A stretch of 64,000 nucleotides of DNA from Syngnathus acus (taxonomy: Eukaryota > Chordata > Actinopteri > Syngnathiformes > Syngnathidae), in contig NC_051093.1 in the NCBI RefSeq assembly GCF_901709675.1, forward strand, positions 1,382,553 to 1,446,552. Direction: 5' to 3'. Under the pieces are notes generated by a model that saw only the letters and a list, made by a program, of their open reading frames with translations, did no database searches and was not told the origin of the DNA. Every line of letters starts with the position of its first letter. Position 1 is the first letter of the stretch. The translations under genes and the position numbers were made by a program. This document shows positions 53,362 to 64,000 of this stretch, in pieces.

Positions 53362-54350
53362 TCTCATCGGTCCTCACCTTGGACTATTGGGCACTTTCAA
53401 ACCATTCTGGTGCTTCATATATTGTGGACCAGGCGCCAACTGTCTATTCAAATGCTCCGAGGCTTTAGTCAGTCAGCACTGATTCTTTTTGTCATTCTCA
53501 GTTACTTGAAACAGTGATAGTACTAAAAAAACCTGATTTATACATTTCAAAAGTATTTGCCGATGTCTCAGCTGCAAATCAACACGTATTACATCACAGG
53601 CAGGCATGCGTAAACACTTTAACGCCGTCTTGTGCAATGAAGTGTTGGAATGTTCTAATAGGATCAAAACGGTTTACGGTAATGCTAATAATGACCCTTT
53701 TATATATATTTTTTGACTGAAATACATTGGAACAATGACACTGCTCTTAGCACTTTCCCATTATTTATTTTTGAAAGAGTTTATTTATATTTTGTTGCAA
53801 GGAGTTGACTGAATGAATTGCCTGACACTTGTGACTCAAACCATCACAGATGTAAAAAAAAAAAAAAAAGTTTATAAAAAAGTATTCATCACATATAGCG
53901 TGGGAGTATTTTTGTGTCTTGTTAACTGTGTTTATTAGATAGTATGAATACACAGTGGGTGGAACCAAGTCGAATGCAAAATTCGGGGAAAACACGCTGT
54001 CAAAGTCAAAATTCACACACTAAAAACTCAAATTTGACCGTGAATGACGTGAGACTGGAAATTCCCCAAAAGCTCGAGTGGGTGGATGGCTCACGTTTCC
54101 TTGAGAAAAATTGAGTAGTACAGCAGCAGTAATACAGTAGCGCCCTCCTGTGATAGCCTGAAGAAACACACGGCTGAAGAAGCACGACAAAAAAAAAAAG
54201 AGCGAAAGGTCGAAAATCTTCAAGCTTTGAGTGTTTGTCTAAAATGAATGTCAAAATTAGATTCAAAATGGATAGTTTACTAGGTAAAACTATTTGTCTA
54301 TTTTTATTTTCATTACAATCAATACAATCAATTTGGAGAGAAAAAAATAA
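53362..54350. other. cdr2 3' UTR and spacer
   Basis: AT-rich sequence with poly-A runs near 53850. No clear AATAAA for cdr2 was found and no other gene is seen. Confidence 0.45.
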
Positions 54351-55137
54351 TTACCGTGATTTCCCATGCATAATGCGCAAAATTTAACTAATTTATTGTC
54401 CTAAAATTTGGGGTGCGCATTATGCATGGGTACAACAATTTTTGAAGAAAATCTCCCTCGAAATAAAACTTGAAATCACCTTTCTTCTTGTTTGTTGTCA
54501 ATCGCGCATCGCATTCAGCCATCCTGCCCAACACACTTAGTCAGTAAAATTCATAATTGACGACACATCGTTTGATGCGATGGTGCAATCCTTGATGGTG
54601 TGTTATTGTCAAATATTGTTAGTTTTTTAATCTCCATCGCAAACCGGATATCATACGGAGGCCGCCATTACAGATGCGCAGAACGGATGCGCAAGACACG
54701 TCAGCTATATAAAGAGCGAGAGTTCAGTTCTAAATGCGTATTACAGGTAATATTTGATTTCACAACACTTTGCCTTGTTCCTTTCTTCTCTGCTGTTCAC
54801 TTCAAACACGCTCCATACGAACACAATGCTCTCGTATCAGACGCTTGCTCGATCACCTGCTCGTTTGCTGTCACAATGTACCCTACACAAATCCGAAACA
54901 TTTCTTCGCTATCGAGTTTGCTAGCGCATGCGCAGTGATACTGACCGGCAGAATAACATCCGGTTGTTCCCGAAGATGATCTTTTTTCTGAAATTATTTT
55001 ACGTTTACGTACTTAAGTAAGAGTCAAAATTTGGGTGCGTATTATACATGGGTACAGGCTTTTTTCCAGCATCGACATGCCATTTTTAGGGTGCGTATTA
55101 TGCACGGGGGCGTATTTTACATGAAAAATTACGGTAA
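54351..55137. mobile_element. DNA transposon/MITE with TTACCGT termini
   Basis: A 787-base segment bounded by TTACCGTGATTTCCCATG on the left and, complemented, TTACCGTAATTTTTCATG on the right. Subterminal blocks of GCGCATTATGCATGGG and GTGCGTATTATGCACGGG type repeat inside both ends. This is a common fish repeat design. The middle has a TATA-like TATATAAAG near 54709 preceded by ACGTCAG. No transposase frame is evident, and the family is uncertain. Confidence 0.65.
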
Positions 55138-55412
55138 AATGGGACTCAAGAGTACCTTAAAAGATAAAAATTGGAACGGAATTAACACTAATTAAATGAC
55201 AGTAAAAATAGGCTCAGATAAAAATTTAAGAATAACAATTTTTTTAAATATTTGGAAAATGTTACTTGAAATGTCAAGTAAAAGTGAATCATTTGATCCA
55301 ATGAGTCCGTGGCTACAGATGACAAATTTTATTATGGCGCGAGCTTACTTTGGAAACAAGTGCGTTCAACACTGACCTTCCATTCGATGACTTTTTAAAT
55401 TTTTTCACAATG

Positions 55413-55671
55413 TTAGCGGTCAGCCAGAGTCTGGCTCAACAAGACGAGCAGTATGCCCAAAGCCATCATCAGCAACATCACCAGCACACGGACTCCATGC
55501 AGCTGGGGGGTCCAGTGGACCCCAGGAAAACCAGAGCGAGCCTGGCGGGATTTCAGGTACTGCTCCACAGAATCTGCTAGGCTGTAGGATTTGGGACAGT
55601 AGCCCAGCTCTCTGCGGGCCTTGTCTATTTTGAAGGTGTGGCTGACGGCTATGTTCCTCACCTGCGCACAA

Positions 55672-55708
<37 letters not shown>

Positions 55709-56539
55709 GGCAACGTTCGACTCCATTTTCCCGCCACGGCCTCGCAACAACCAGGGTTTTGTTTCGTTCACGATCGTGCGTCCGCTGGCAGATGTCTGAC
55801 AGACTGAGCTGTGGCGACGCAAGCTCAGCTTTGGTTTCGGCTTCATTACAAATTCATGAGGAGCACCTTTTCGGCCGTGACTGCACTTCTTTAAGATGGA
55901 TGGTCTGCTCCCCTCCACCCCGATCCCTTCGGTGGGAGGCTTGTTCTAAGTTTTCATGTAAGTTTTAAAGCTTTAAAATAAAAATAGCACCGGCCGGCGG
56001 GTGTATTTCCATCACCACGCTTCGTGTTCAAAAGAACTCTGTGAGTGGGAAAGGCGTGAAAAAAATAGAGCTTGTTACTTCACTCCTGGTGAGCAGCAGA
56101 GGCACCTCCATCACGGGTCTCAGCAATAGGTGCAAATATTCCACCAGGACAGCTGGGGAAAGAACACGAGTGATGTGACAACAGGCACCGCATAGGAAGC
56201 CTTTAGATGTTTGAATCCAACAAGGCGCTACCTGCTGAATAGACGAGCCAAACGGGCAGGTTGATCAACGGCTGGCTGTAGCCCAGCCTCTCAAACTGCA
56301 ACAAAAACAAGAAACCATTAATCATGCACGCAATTCAAGAAAACGCACCTGGCGCCTGAGTTTGTCCAATTCCGTTATCATCAATAGGCTGCTGTTTGGG
56401 AAAAATTGATTTTCAACAACAGCTTATCGTTAGCAAATACACACCAACAGAATAACTTTGGCAATCAGGTGGTGACTAGTTGCCCCTTGTGCTTTTAGAA
56501 TCACAGCAGGACTCTAAACAGGCTGTGGTGGTCACACTC

Positions 56540-56582
<43 letters not shown>

Positions 56583-59500
56583 CACTAAAAAGGTCCAATT
56601 GTGATCCATATGAAACATCAGCAAACATTTTTTAACTCACAAGCGGCATTAACCACACAAAGAGGTTAACTGACAGTCCGTCGTTGATGAAATAGGCCTG
56701 GCCACTCTAGACAAAAAAACAACACATCAACAACACAGAGAGAACAAAATTGGCGCAGCATTTCATTCATGAACTAAGACACGATGCGATATGTTTGGAT
56801 ATGAAGCGGTGCGCTACAGCTCCGTGCAATAACATGGAATCTAATAAAGCTAGACAACCCTAACAAAATAATATTCAGTGAGGTAAAAAGCAGTACAGTA
56901 AGATACACACTCACAGCGACGCAGCCTTCTTTTATGGTGAGAGCCTCCGCGGCCAGCCTGTGGGCCAGCACCAGGTTGTCCACGTGCACCCAGTTCATTC
57001 GGGCCCGCCGGTCACCAAAGCGGAAACTGAACAAGCGACGCTCCACGTTCACCTGACACGTAGTAAAAGACAAGGTCAGATTGACCATGAACATGAAAAC
57101 TCGCTTTTGGTGCATTTTGTTGTAGTTGACTCAAAGACCCACATAGAGTAGCAACACAGACAAATTGGAAAAAATAATCATGTATGTGCTTGCACTATGC
57201 AAGGCCAGCTCATGTCAAGTCAAATCATCTTCATTGTTGGCTGTGTTCAAAAACTCAACCTTCTAAGGCACCTGACGAAGAAGAAATGCTGAAAGGCCTG
57301 GAGAAGAAATACTGGAAAAAAGACGGAGCGTAACTGGAGAGAGCCGTAAATAATGCAAATTGTTTCCCGGCGGGAGACGGATGGAGCGACGCGGGACCTG
57401 TTGAGTATTTATGTGGGTTAAAAATGTGTGCGAGTGTTCCTCACCATGACTCTGTGGAGGTGCCGGCGCGCTTCAGGACCGTAGATGCCGCAAGGCCGCA
57501 GGACGCAAGTTCTCAGCACACCGCCACCTGCACGGCACACAAACCTAAGCACGGACCTCTCGTGCCTTCGGAGTCAACCAAACAAACAATGGCACTGTGG
57601 TGGGCTGCGACGCCATCTTGAACCAGAAGGCTCTAAGCTTAATTAAATATATAAGGAGGCGGCTGTTAATGTGGTGTCGGGTCACATGGCAGACAAGAGG
57701 GGAGAGGTCTCACACCTGTCCATGTCAACGAAGTGGAAATCTGACATGAGAGGCTGAGAGGACATGAGGTGCCATGAGCAAAAATAATCTGGCTCGCCAT
57801 CACCAGTGGCTCGGCTCGCGCACGATACTACACAACGTAGATGGAAGATACATTTGCTTTCCAAATGCTCATTTTTCCACGACAACATCACGTACCTTTG
57901 AGGGAGCACCCGTTGGCGGAGAGGACCATCTGCTCCGCTATGGCTTTGGTCCGTGAGTAGTGATCAATGTGCTGAAGTGCACAAAAGTAGACTTAAAACA
58001 CATCCTGGACCCACGGCGAGGTGTTACCAACCATGTCGGGGGGTACGCAGGGGACGGAGGCCTCGTCACCGTCCTCGATGGGCTCTCCTGCGAATACCGC
58101 ATTGGTGGTGCTGGTGTACACCAGCCGGGGAATGCTCCTTTCTCTGCACACTTTCAAAGAAGGAAAGCGTTATCGGCGTGCTACTTGACGCTCGTCCAAG
58201 CCCGCCTCACCGTGAAGAACGTTATCGGTGCCGCCCACGTTGACAGACTCCACCTGCTCTCTCCTCAGCTGGTGCCAGATATGAAGAAAATATTTTACTT
58301 TGGAGGTACATACACAAATGATTGTTTTGTTGTTGCTTCAATTCAATTGAAGCTCGGCTGCTCCAATCTTTACAGAGGATGAAGAATATATGCCGGTGAG
58401 TATTGCAATAAATGCACATGAGTTGGCGTTTTGCAACGCTTGTTAACGTTATGCTATAGACACTTGTAATATTAGATGTGGCCGTTTTAAATACGCCGCT
58501 ACCGCACGGCGCTCGTATTTTAGCCTTTTTGTGCACAAGTCAAGGAAAAAAAACAGAAGACCAATGATGATGACATACAATGATACCTATAAACAGATTA
58601 TTTTGTTCAGACAATAAAATTTTTCGTTGTTACCTGCTGACAGTTTCGACTCTGAAGAAGACTGGAGTAGCCGTCGAAACTGTCAGCAGGTAACTAAAAA
58701 CAATGTTATTGTCTGAACAAAATAATCTGTCTATAGCCTTACGAAGACATGATGAATCTCATCGAAATAATACACAATACCTGTTCCGGACCAGACATGC
58801 CGTAAGATGCAGAGTGGAACACGCAGTCGACCTCGTCACAAACGTCGAAGAGGGACAAGTAATCCCGGATATCGCTCTGCCCCAACAAGAGAGGAATAGT
58901 CAGGTTTAGGAGATTCACGGCCGCCGTTTTGCTCCAGTATAACGAGCATAGGCGAAGCGACACGAGGACTGAGCGGCCTGTGGAAAAAGAAATGACTATA
59001 ATTAAGTTAAGAGCAACCTGAGGTGGGCAGGTGAAACCCGAATCATGTCGTCTGACCTCTGCGGCCCGGTCAGCAGCGCCTTGTCCCATTTGAACCACAT
59101 AGACGAGGCACACGAGAAGCTCGCTGATGGCATCTTGACGCAAGTGCCACGTAACGCGCTTGAGTTTCAAGCGCGCACCGACGAGACGTGCGGCGGGAGG
59201 GCGAAGCAGGTGCGCTTGTTGCTTCTTAGCTATTATATTCTGTGCGCCGCTGAACACCAAAATAATGGCCCCATCACGTAACCCCCTGGAAAAATGCTGG
59301 CAAGCTTTCGGTGGCTGCGTAAAACAACTCTCGGGCCCAATATATTGTACCTGATGGAAGAGCGCTCCATCAGGGAGGTCCAGCGAAGGTTTGTTGAGGT
59401 CCAGGAGGATGACGGACATCCCCTGTGCAGCCAATGCCCTCCCTAACCTGAAGCCAAAGTATCCCCCGCCACCGGTCACCAGCACCTTCCGAGCAGATGA

Positions 59501-59707
59501 GCCCGCTTTGGAGGCCCCGTGGCCCAGGCTGCCGTGGCAGGTCGCCGTGCCATTGGGCCGCTGCCGCGGGGTCGCGGGAGGGGGGAGGTTGTGCGGGGAC
59601 TGTCCACTAGCTTGGAGGCGGCAAAGGGAGACGCTCTGGCGGGGAAGTTGCTTGACCCGGCAGAGGGAACCTCGCCCCTCGCTTGTGTTGCCGCCGCACA
59701 GCTCCAT
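55413..59707 (-). CDS. sdr42e2: Short-chain dehydrogenase/reductase family 42E member 2
   Basis: An extended-SDR oxidoreductase related to 3-beta-HSD; the substrate is not established. Exons: 59707-59351, 58876-58781, 58268-58211, 58150-58032, 57971-57896, 57527-57445, 57052-56915, 56706-56641, 56295-56232, 56152-56079 and 55661-55413. They give 459 residues, all phases consistent. The Rossmann motif is TGGGGYFG (residues about 76-83). The catalytic YxxxK is YSRTK, with upstream Ser/Thr in [12 protein letters not shown]. Other landmarks are [32 protein letters not shown] and GQAYFINDG. The C-terminus has a membrane helix before SQTLADR. An N-terminal extension of about 72 residues precedes the Rossmann fold. 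E2 is chosen over E1 by linkage to cdr2. The first ATG of this exon (59715) is out of frame. Confidence 0.88.
55673..55705. repeat. (CA)n microsatellite
   Basis: About 16 CA units just upstream of the last sdr42e2 exon. On the sense strand it is a (GT)n tract before the acceptor. Confidence 0.95.
56540..56582. repeat. (AAT)n microsatellite
   Basis: About 14 AAT units within an sdr42e2 intron. Confidence 0.95.
58587..58736. repeat. 64-bp fold-back inverted repeat in sdr42e2 intron 2
   Basis: Arms 58587-58650 and 58673-58736 are reverse complements at about 58 of 64 positions, with a 22-base loop. The inner 21 bases of the stem and the outer CAGATTATTTTGTTCAGAC block pair perfectly. The loop plus one arm resembles a sequence I recall from dispersed fish repeats (GAAGAAGACTGGAGTAGCC). 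It would form a strong RNA hairpin in the pre-mRNA. Confidence 0.85.
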
Positions 59708-59921
59708 CCGCGCATTGCCTGCATTGTTGCGAAGGAAAACGATTTTAACAAAACGACATGCAAAATATGAAGAACAAGATGATCAGGTGTTGCCGCCTTT
59801 TGTTAAATGACGCAAAAAAACAACCTTGTCCAGAAAATATACGTCCACACAATAACTTTGTTGTATCTCATCATATGCATTTTTTTCAGATTAAATTGTT
59901 TCTCATTTATTTATTTATTTG

Positions 59922-62900
59922 CCCCTCCGTGAGTCGTCACCTTATCGTGGTGGAAGGGTTTGCGTGCCCCTATGATCCTAGGAGCCATGTTGTCTGGGGC
60001 TTCATGCCCCTGGTAGGGTCACCCATGGCAAACGGGTCCTAGGTGAGGGGCCAGACAAATCACGGCTCACACGAGCCCCTTATGACGAACAAAATAAATG
60101 GACACAGATTTCCCTCGCCTGGACGCGGGTCACCGGGGCCCCCCTCTGGAGCCAGGCCTGGAGGGGGGCTCGAAGGCGAGCGTCTGGTGGCCGGGCCTTC
60201 GCCCATGGGGCCCGGCCGGGCACAGCCCGAAAAGGAAATGTGGGTCCCCCTTCCCATGGGCTCACCACCTGTGGGAGGGGCCAAAGGGGTCGGGTGCAGT
60301 GCAAGCTGGGCGGCGGCCAAAGGCAGGGACCTTGGCGGTCTGATCCCCGGCTGCAGAAGCTGGCTCTTGGGACATGGAATGTCACCTCTCTGGCTGGAAA
60401 GGAGCCCGAGCTGGTGTGCGAGGCAGAAAAGTTCCGACTAGATATAGTCGGACTTGCCTCCACGCACAGTTTGGGTTCCGGTTCAAGCCCTCTCGAGAGG
60501 GGCTGGACTCTCTTCCACTCTGGAGTTGCCCACGGTGAGAGGCGTCGAGCAGGTGTGGGTATACTTATTGCCCCCCGGCTGGGCGCCTGCACATTGGGGT
60601 TCACCCCGGTGAACGAGAGGGTAGCCTCCCTCCGCCTTCGGGTGGGGGGACGGGTCCTGACTGTTGTTTGTGTCTAGGCACCAAACAGCAGCTCAGAGTA
60701 CCCACCCTTCTTGGAGTCCCTGGAGGAAGTGCTGGAGAGCGCTCCTTCTGGGGACTCCATCGTTCTACTGGGTGACTTCAATGCTCATGTGGGCAATGAC
60801 AGTGAGACCTGGAAGGGCGTGATTGGGAGGATCGCCCCCCCCCCGATCTGAACCCGAGCGGTGTTCTATTATTGGACTTTTGTGCTCGACACGGATTTTC
60901 TATAATGAACACCATGTTCAAACATAAGGGTGTCCATGTGTGCACTTGGCACCAGGACACCCTAGGCCGCAGTTCGATGATCGACTTTGTAGTCGTGTCA
61001 TCGGATTTGCGGCCGCATGTTTTGGACACTCGGGCGAAGAGAGGGGCGGAGCTGTCAACTGATCACCACCTGGTGGTGGGTTGGCTCTGATGGTGGGGGA
61101 CGATGCCGGTCCGACCTGGCAGACCCAAACGCTCTGTGAGGGTCTGCTGGGAACGTCTGGCGGAATCCCCTGTCAGGAAGAGCTTCAACTCCCACCTCCG
61201 GCAGAGCTTTTCCCACGTCCTGGGGGAGGCGGGGGACATTGAGTCCGAGTGGACCTTGTTCCGCGCCTCCATTGTTGAGGCGGCCGACCGGAGCTGTGGC
61301 CGTAAGGTCATTGGTGCCTGTCGTGGCGGCAATCCCCGAACCCGCTGGTGGACACCGGCGGTAAGGGATGCCGTCAAGCTGAAGAAGGAGTCCTATCAGG
61401 CCGTTTTGGCCTGCGGGACTCCGGAGGCAGCTGACAGGTACCGGATGGCCAAGCGGAACGCGGCTTCGGCGGTTGCTGAGGCAAAAACCCGGACGTGGGA
61501 GGAGTTTGGCGAGGCCATGGAGAATGACTTCCGGACGGCTTCGAGGAAATTCTGGTCCACCATCCGGCGTCTCAGGAGGGGGAAGCACCGCAACGTCAAC
61601 ACTGTTTACAGTGGAGATGGCGTGCTGCTGACCTCGACTCGGGACGTCGTGTGTCGGTGGGGAGAATACTTCGAAGACCTCCTCAATTCCACCGACACGC
61701 CTTCCATTGTGGAAGCAGGGCCTGGGGACTCTGAGGCGGACTCTCCAATCTCTGGGGACGAAGTCACTGAGGTAGTTAAAAAACTCCTCGGTGGCAAGGC
61801 CCCAGGGGTGGATGAGATCCGCCCGGATTTCTTAAGGGCTCTGGATGTTGTGGGGCTGTCAGCTGGATTGGCAGACTGGGGTGGTGGTTCCCCTCTTTAA
61901 AAAGGGGGGACCGGAGGGTGTGTTCCAATTACAGGGGAATTACACTCCTCAGCCTCCCTGGTAAGGTCTATTCAGGGGTGCTGGAGAGGAGGGTCCGTCG
62001 GGAGGTCGAACCTCGGATTCAGGAGGAACAGTGTGGCTTTCGTCCTGGCTGTGGAACAGTGGACCAGCTCTTCACCCTCAGCAGGATCCTCGAGGGTGCA
62101 TGGGAGTTCGCCCAACCAGTCCGCATGTGTTTTGTGGACTTGGAGAAGGCGTTCGACCGTGTCCCTTGGGAGGTTCTGTGGGGGGTGCTTCGGGAGTACG
62201 GGGTGCCGAGCCAACTGATAAGGGCGGTTCGGTCCCTGTATCACCGATGCCAGAGTTTGGTCCGCATTTCCGGCAGTAAGTCGGATTCGCAGCCGAGGCG
62301 TTGAGGGTGTCCGGTTTGGGGACCTCAGCATCGCGTCTCTGCTTTTTGCAGACGACGTGGTGCTGTTGGCTTCTTCAGGCCGTGATCTCCAGCTCTCACT
62401 GGAGCGGTTCGCAGCCGAGTGTGAAGCGGTCGGGATGAGGGTCAGCACCTCCAAATCCGAGTCCATGGTCCTCGATCGGAAAAGGGTGGAATGCCCTCTC
62501 CGGATCGGGGATGAGATCCTGCCCCAAGTGGAGGAGTTTAAGTATCTTGGGGTCTTGTTCACGAGTGAGGGGAGGATGGAGCGCGAGATCGACAGGCGGA
62601 TCGGTGCAGCGTCGGCAGTAATGCGGACTCTGTACCGGTCCGTCGTGGTAAAGAGAGAGCTGAGCCAAAAGGCAAAGCTCTCAATTTACCGGTCGATTTA
62701 CGCTCCTACCCTCACCTATGGTCACGACCTATGGGTCGTGACCGAAAGAACGAGATCCCGGATACAAGCGGCCGAAATGAGTTTTCTCCGCAGGATGTCC
62801 GGGCTCTCCCTTAGAGATAGGGTGAGAAGTTCGGTCATCCGGGAGAGACTCGGATTAGAGTCGCTGCTCCTCCACGTTGAGAGGAGCCAGATGAGGTGGC

Positions 62901-63247
62901 TCGGGCATCTCATCAGGATGCCTCCTGGACGCCTCCCTGGGGAGGTGTTCCGGGCATGTCTCACCGGTAGGAGACCCCGGGGACGACCCAGGACGCGCTG
63001 GAGAGACTATGTCTCTCAGCTGGCCTGGGAACGCCTTGGAATCCCCCGGGATGAGCTAGATGAAGTGGCTGGGGAGTGGGAAGTCTGGGAGTCCCTCCTG
63101 AAGCTGCTGCCCCCGCGACCCGACCCCGGATAAGCGGAAGAAGATGGATGGATGGATGGATGGATGGATGGATGGATGGATGGATGGATGGATGGATGGA
63201 TGGATGGATGGATGGATGGATGGATGGATGGATGGATGGATGGATGG
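59922..63247 (+). mobile_element. Near full-length RTE/Rex3-like LINE (copy B), broken
   Basis: The element starts near CCCCTCCGTGAGTCGTCACC and ends in (TGGA)n at 63144-63247, directly after its stop codon. The near absence of a 3' UTR is typical of the RTE clade. Flanks share ATTTATTTATTTG, a plausible 13-base target duplication. Domains in order: APE endonuclease (LGTWNVTSLAGK at 60365, [12 protein letters not shown] at 60768, STDHHLVVGW at 61056), reverse transcriptase (GGKAPGVDEIRPDF at 61792, CFVDLEKAFDRVP at 62127, FADDVVLLASS at 62347), and a C-terminal region ending PPRPDPG. Breaks: TAG at 60676, frameshift in a C run near 60840, TGA at 61088, and apparent deletions near 61863 and 62285. 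It is inactive but retains the FADD box. Confidence 0.88.
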
Positions 63248-63249
63248 AT
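63144..63249. repeat. (TGGA)n tail of the LINE
   Basis: About 26 tetranucleotide units forming the 3' tail of the element; probably expanded after insertion. Confidence 0.95.
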
Positions 63250-63869
63250 TTATTTATTTGGTTGTTGTGTAGCTGTATTATTGCTGCTGTATTTCCATAT
63301 TTGACATGATGAGACAAAGATAAAGATGAGACATCCTTTGTTATTTCCAGTGGAAAAAGTAATGTGTTACAGCAGTTCAAAGAAACAAATACATCCATAA
63401 ATTCAAAGTCCTGTATCGTTGATTGTATTCTAGTGTTATAGTGATGACCATTTTGTACTTTTAATAAATATATAATTCACATGCTGTATTATGTTTCTCC
63501 CTGAAATTTTAGTTACTTTGCTGAGCTACATGATTAGGGCAACATTAATTATGTCAAAAATGGCAAACATTTCGTATCATTCGGTGTATAAGCAATGTGT
63601 TTTATTTTTCAATTCCCAAACGTAAGCTTCACTGTGATCCTAATATGAAATTAATGGCAAAAATACATCATTGTATAATACAACTTGTGACAAATGTACA
63701 TAAATAGAGTATAAAAGAATCATTTGTATGTTGCTAAGGAACTTTTTTTTTTCTTCTCTGCTAATTCCACCAATCAACACAAAATACAGCACTTATTAAT
63801 CAACAAGGCATATTGACGAAAGACACTCAATAAACAACAGCAAACATTCTTTAGGGGACGTAAACGTAC
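63250..63869. other. AT-rich intronic sequence
   Basis: Probably the 5' part of the sdr42e2 first intron, in gene orientation. No exon or recognised repeat. Confidence 0.4.
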
Positions 63870-64000
63870 CTGTCTGCTATTGCAGCGGTCCGGCGGCGGC
63901 ATTCATACTTGAGTAGACGCCAGCGGCGCGAGAAGCAGCTTCGCGGTCTTGCGCTGTCTGTCACCTGCGTCACCTGTCAGGGCCGCACGTCCGCCGTCAC
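63870..64000 (-). promoter_or_regulatory. Probable non-coding first exon and promoter of sdr42e2
   Basis: A GC-rich CpG block at the window edge. On the minus strand it ends in a good donor (GACAG/GTACGT at 63870-63865). The matching acceptor is CAATGCAG just before position 59718 in the first coding exon. This makes a 4.1-kb 5'-UTR intron carrying the antisense LINE. It could instead belong to a different minus-strand gene. Confidence 0.45.

Noticed and set aside
61972-62562. 196-codon minus-strand frame
   Set aside because: Antisense of the LINE reverse transcriptase; the same shadow occurs opposite copy A.
63144-63249. Regular repeats resembling a CRISPR array
   Set aside because: A pure tetranucleotide tail without spacers, in a eukaryotic genome.

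Overview
The window is nuclear DNA of a ray-finned fish, probably a percomorph teleost. It has compact multi-exon vertebrate genes with GT-AG introns, dense short microsatellites, and teleost-type repeats: RTE/Rex3-like LINEs ending in (TGGA)n, BED-finger hAT remnants and a tRNA-derived SINE-like repeat. I cannot name the species. I assembled the gene models by hand from splice signals, reading-frame phase and remembered family sequences. Eight of the ten close with consistent phase from start to stop; the HTH gene closes too, but its family is not recognised, and ccp110 runs off the left edge.

Layout, left to right: ccp110 (minus, 3' end outside the window, 379-3303); an unrecognised helix-turn-helix plus coiled-coil gene (minus, 4589-6683); rnps1 (plus, 7193-10700), which shares a bidirectional promoter with the HTH gene; adap1 (plus, 11561-16463); a gene-poor stretch of about 16 kb; sox8 (plus, 32598-34862) with a long 3' UTR; a repeat-bearing spacer holding a hAT MITE and a 5'-truncated LINE; kdelr2 (minus, 40866-43551); igsf6 (plus, 44426-45777); an MFSD13/TMEM180-like transporter (minus, 46721-50233), head-to-head with cdr2 (plus, 50920-53361); and sdr42e2 (minus, 55413-59707). 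A nearly full-length but broken LINE (59922-63247) sits inside the inferred 5'-UTR intron of sdr42e2, whose probable first exon is at the right edge.

The genes do not form one pathway. They are housekeeping or developmental genes: centriole capping, exon-junction complex, Arf signalling, neural-crest/gonad transcription factor, ER retrieval, myeloid Ig receptor, membrane transporter, coiled-coil onconeural antigen and SDR enzyme. Their shared interest is linkage. In human, as I recall, ccp110, igsf6, cdr2 and sdr42e2 map to 16p12, rnps1 and sox8 to 16p13.3, and adap1 and kdelr2 to 7p22, so the window joins blocks now split between two human chromosomes.

I see no exotic new system. The most notable items are the unplaced HTH gene, an rnps1 start codon split by an intron, a possible truncating alternative exon in sox8, a 64-bp fold-back in an sdr42e2 intron, and several transposons with intact termini.
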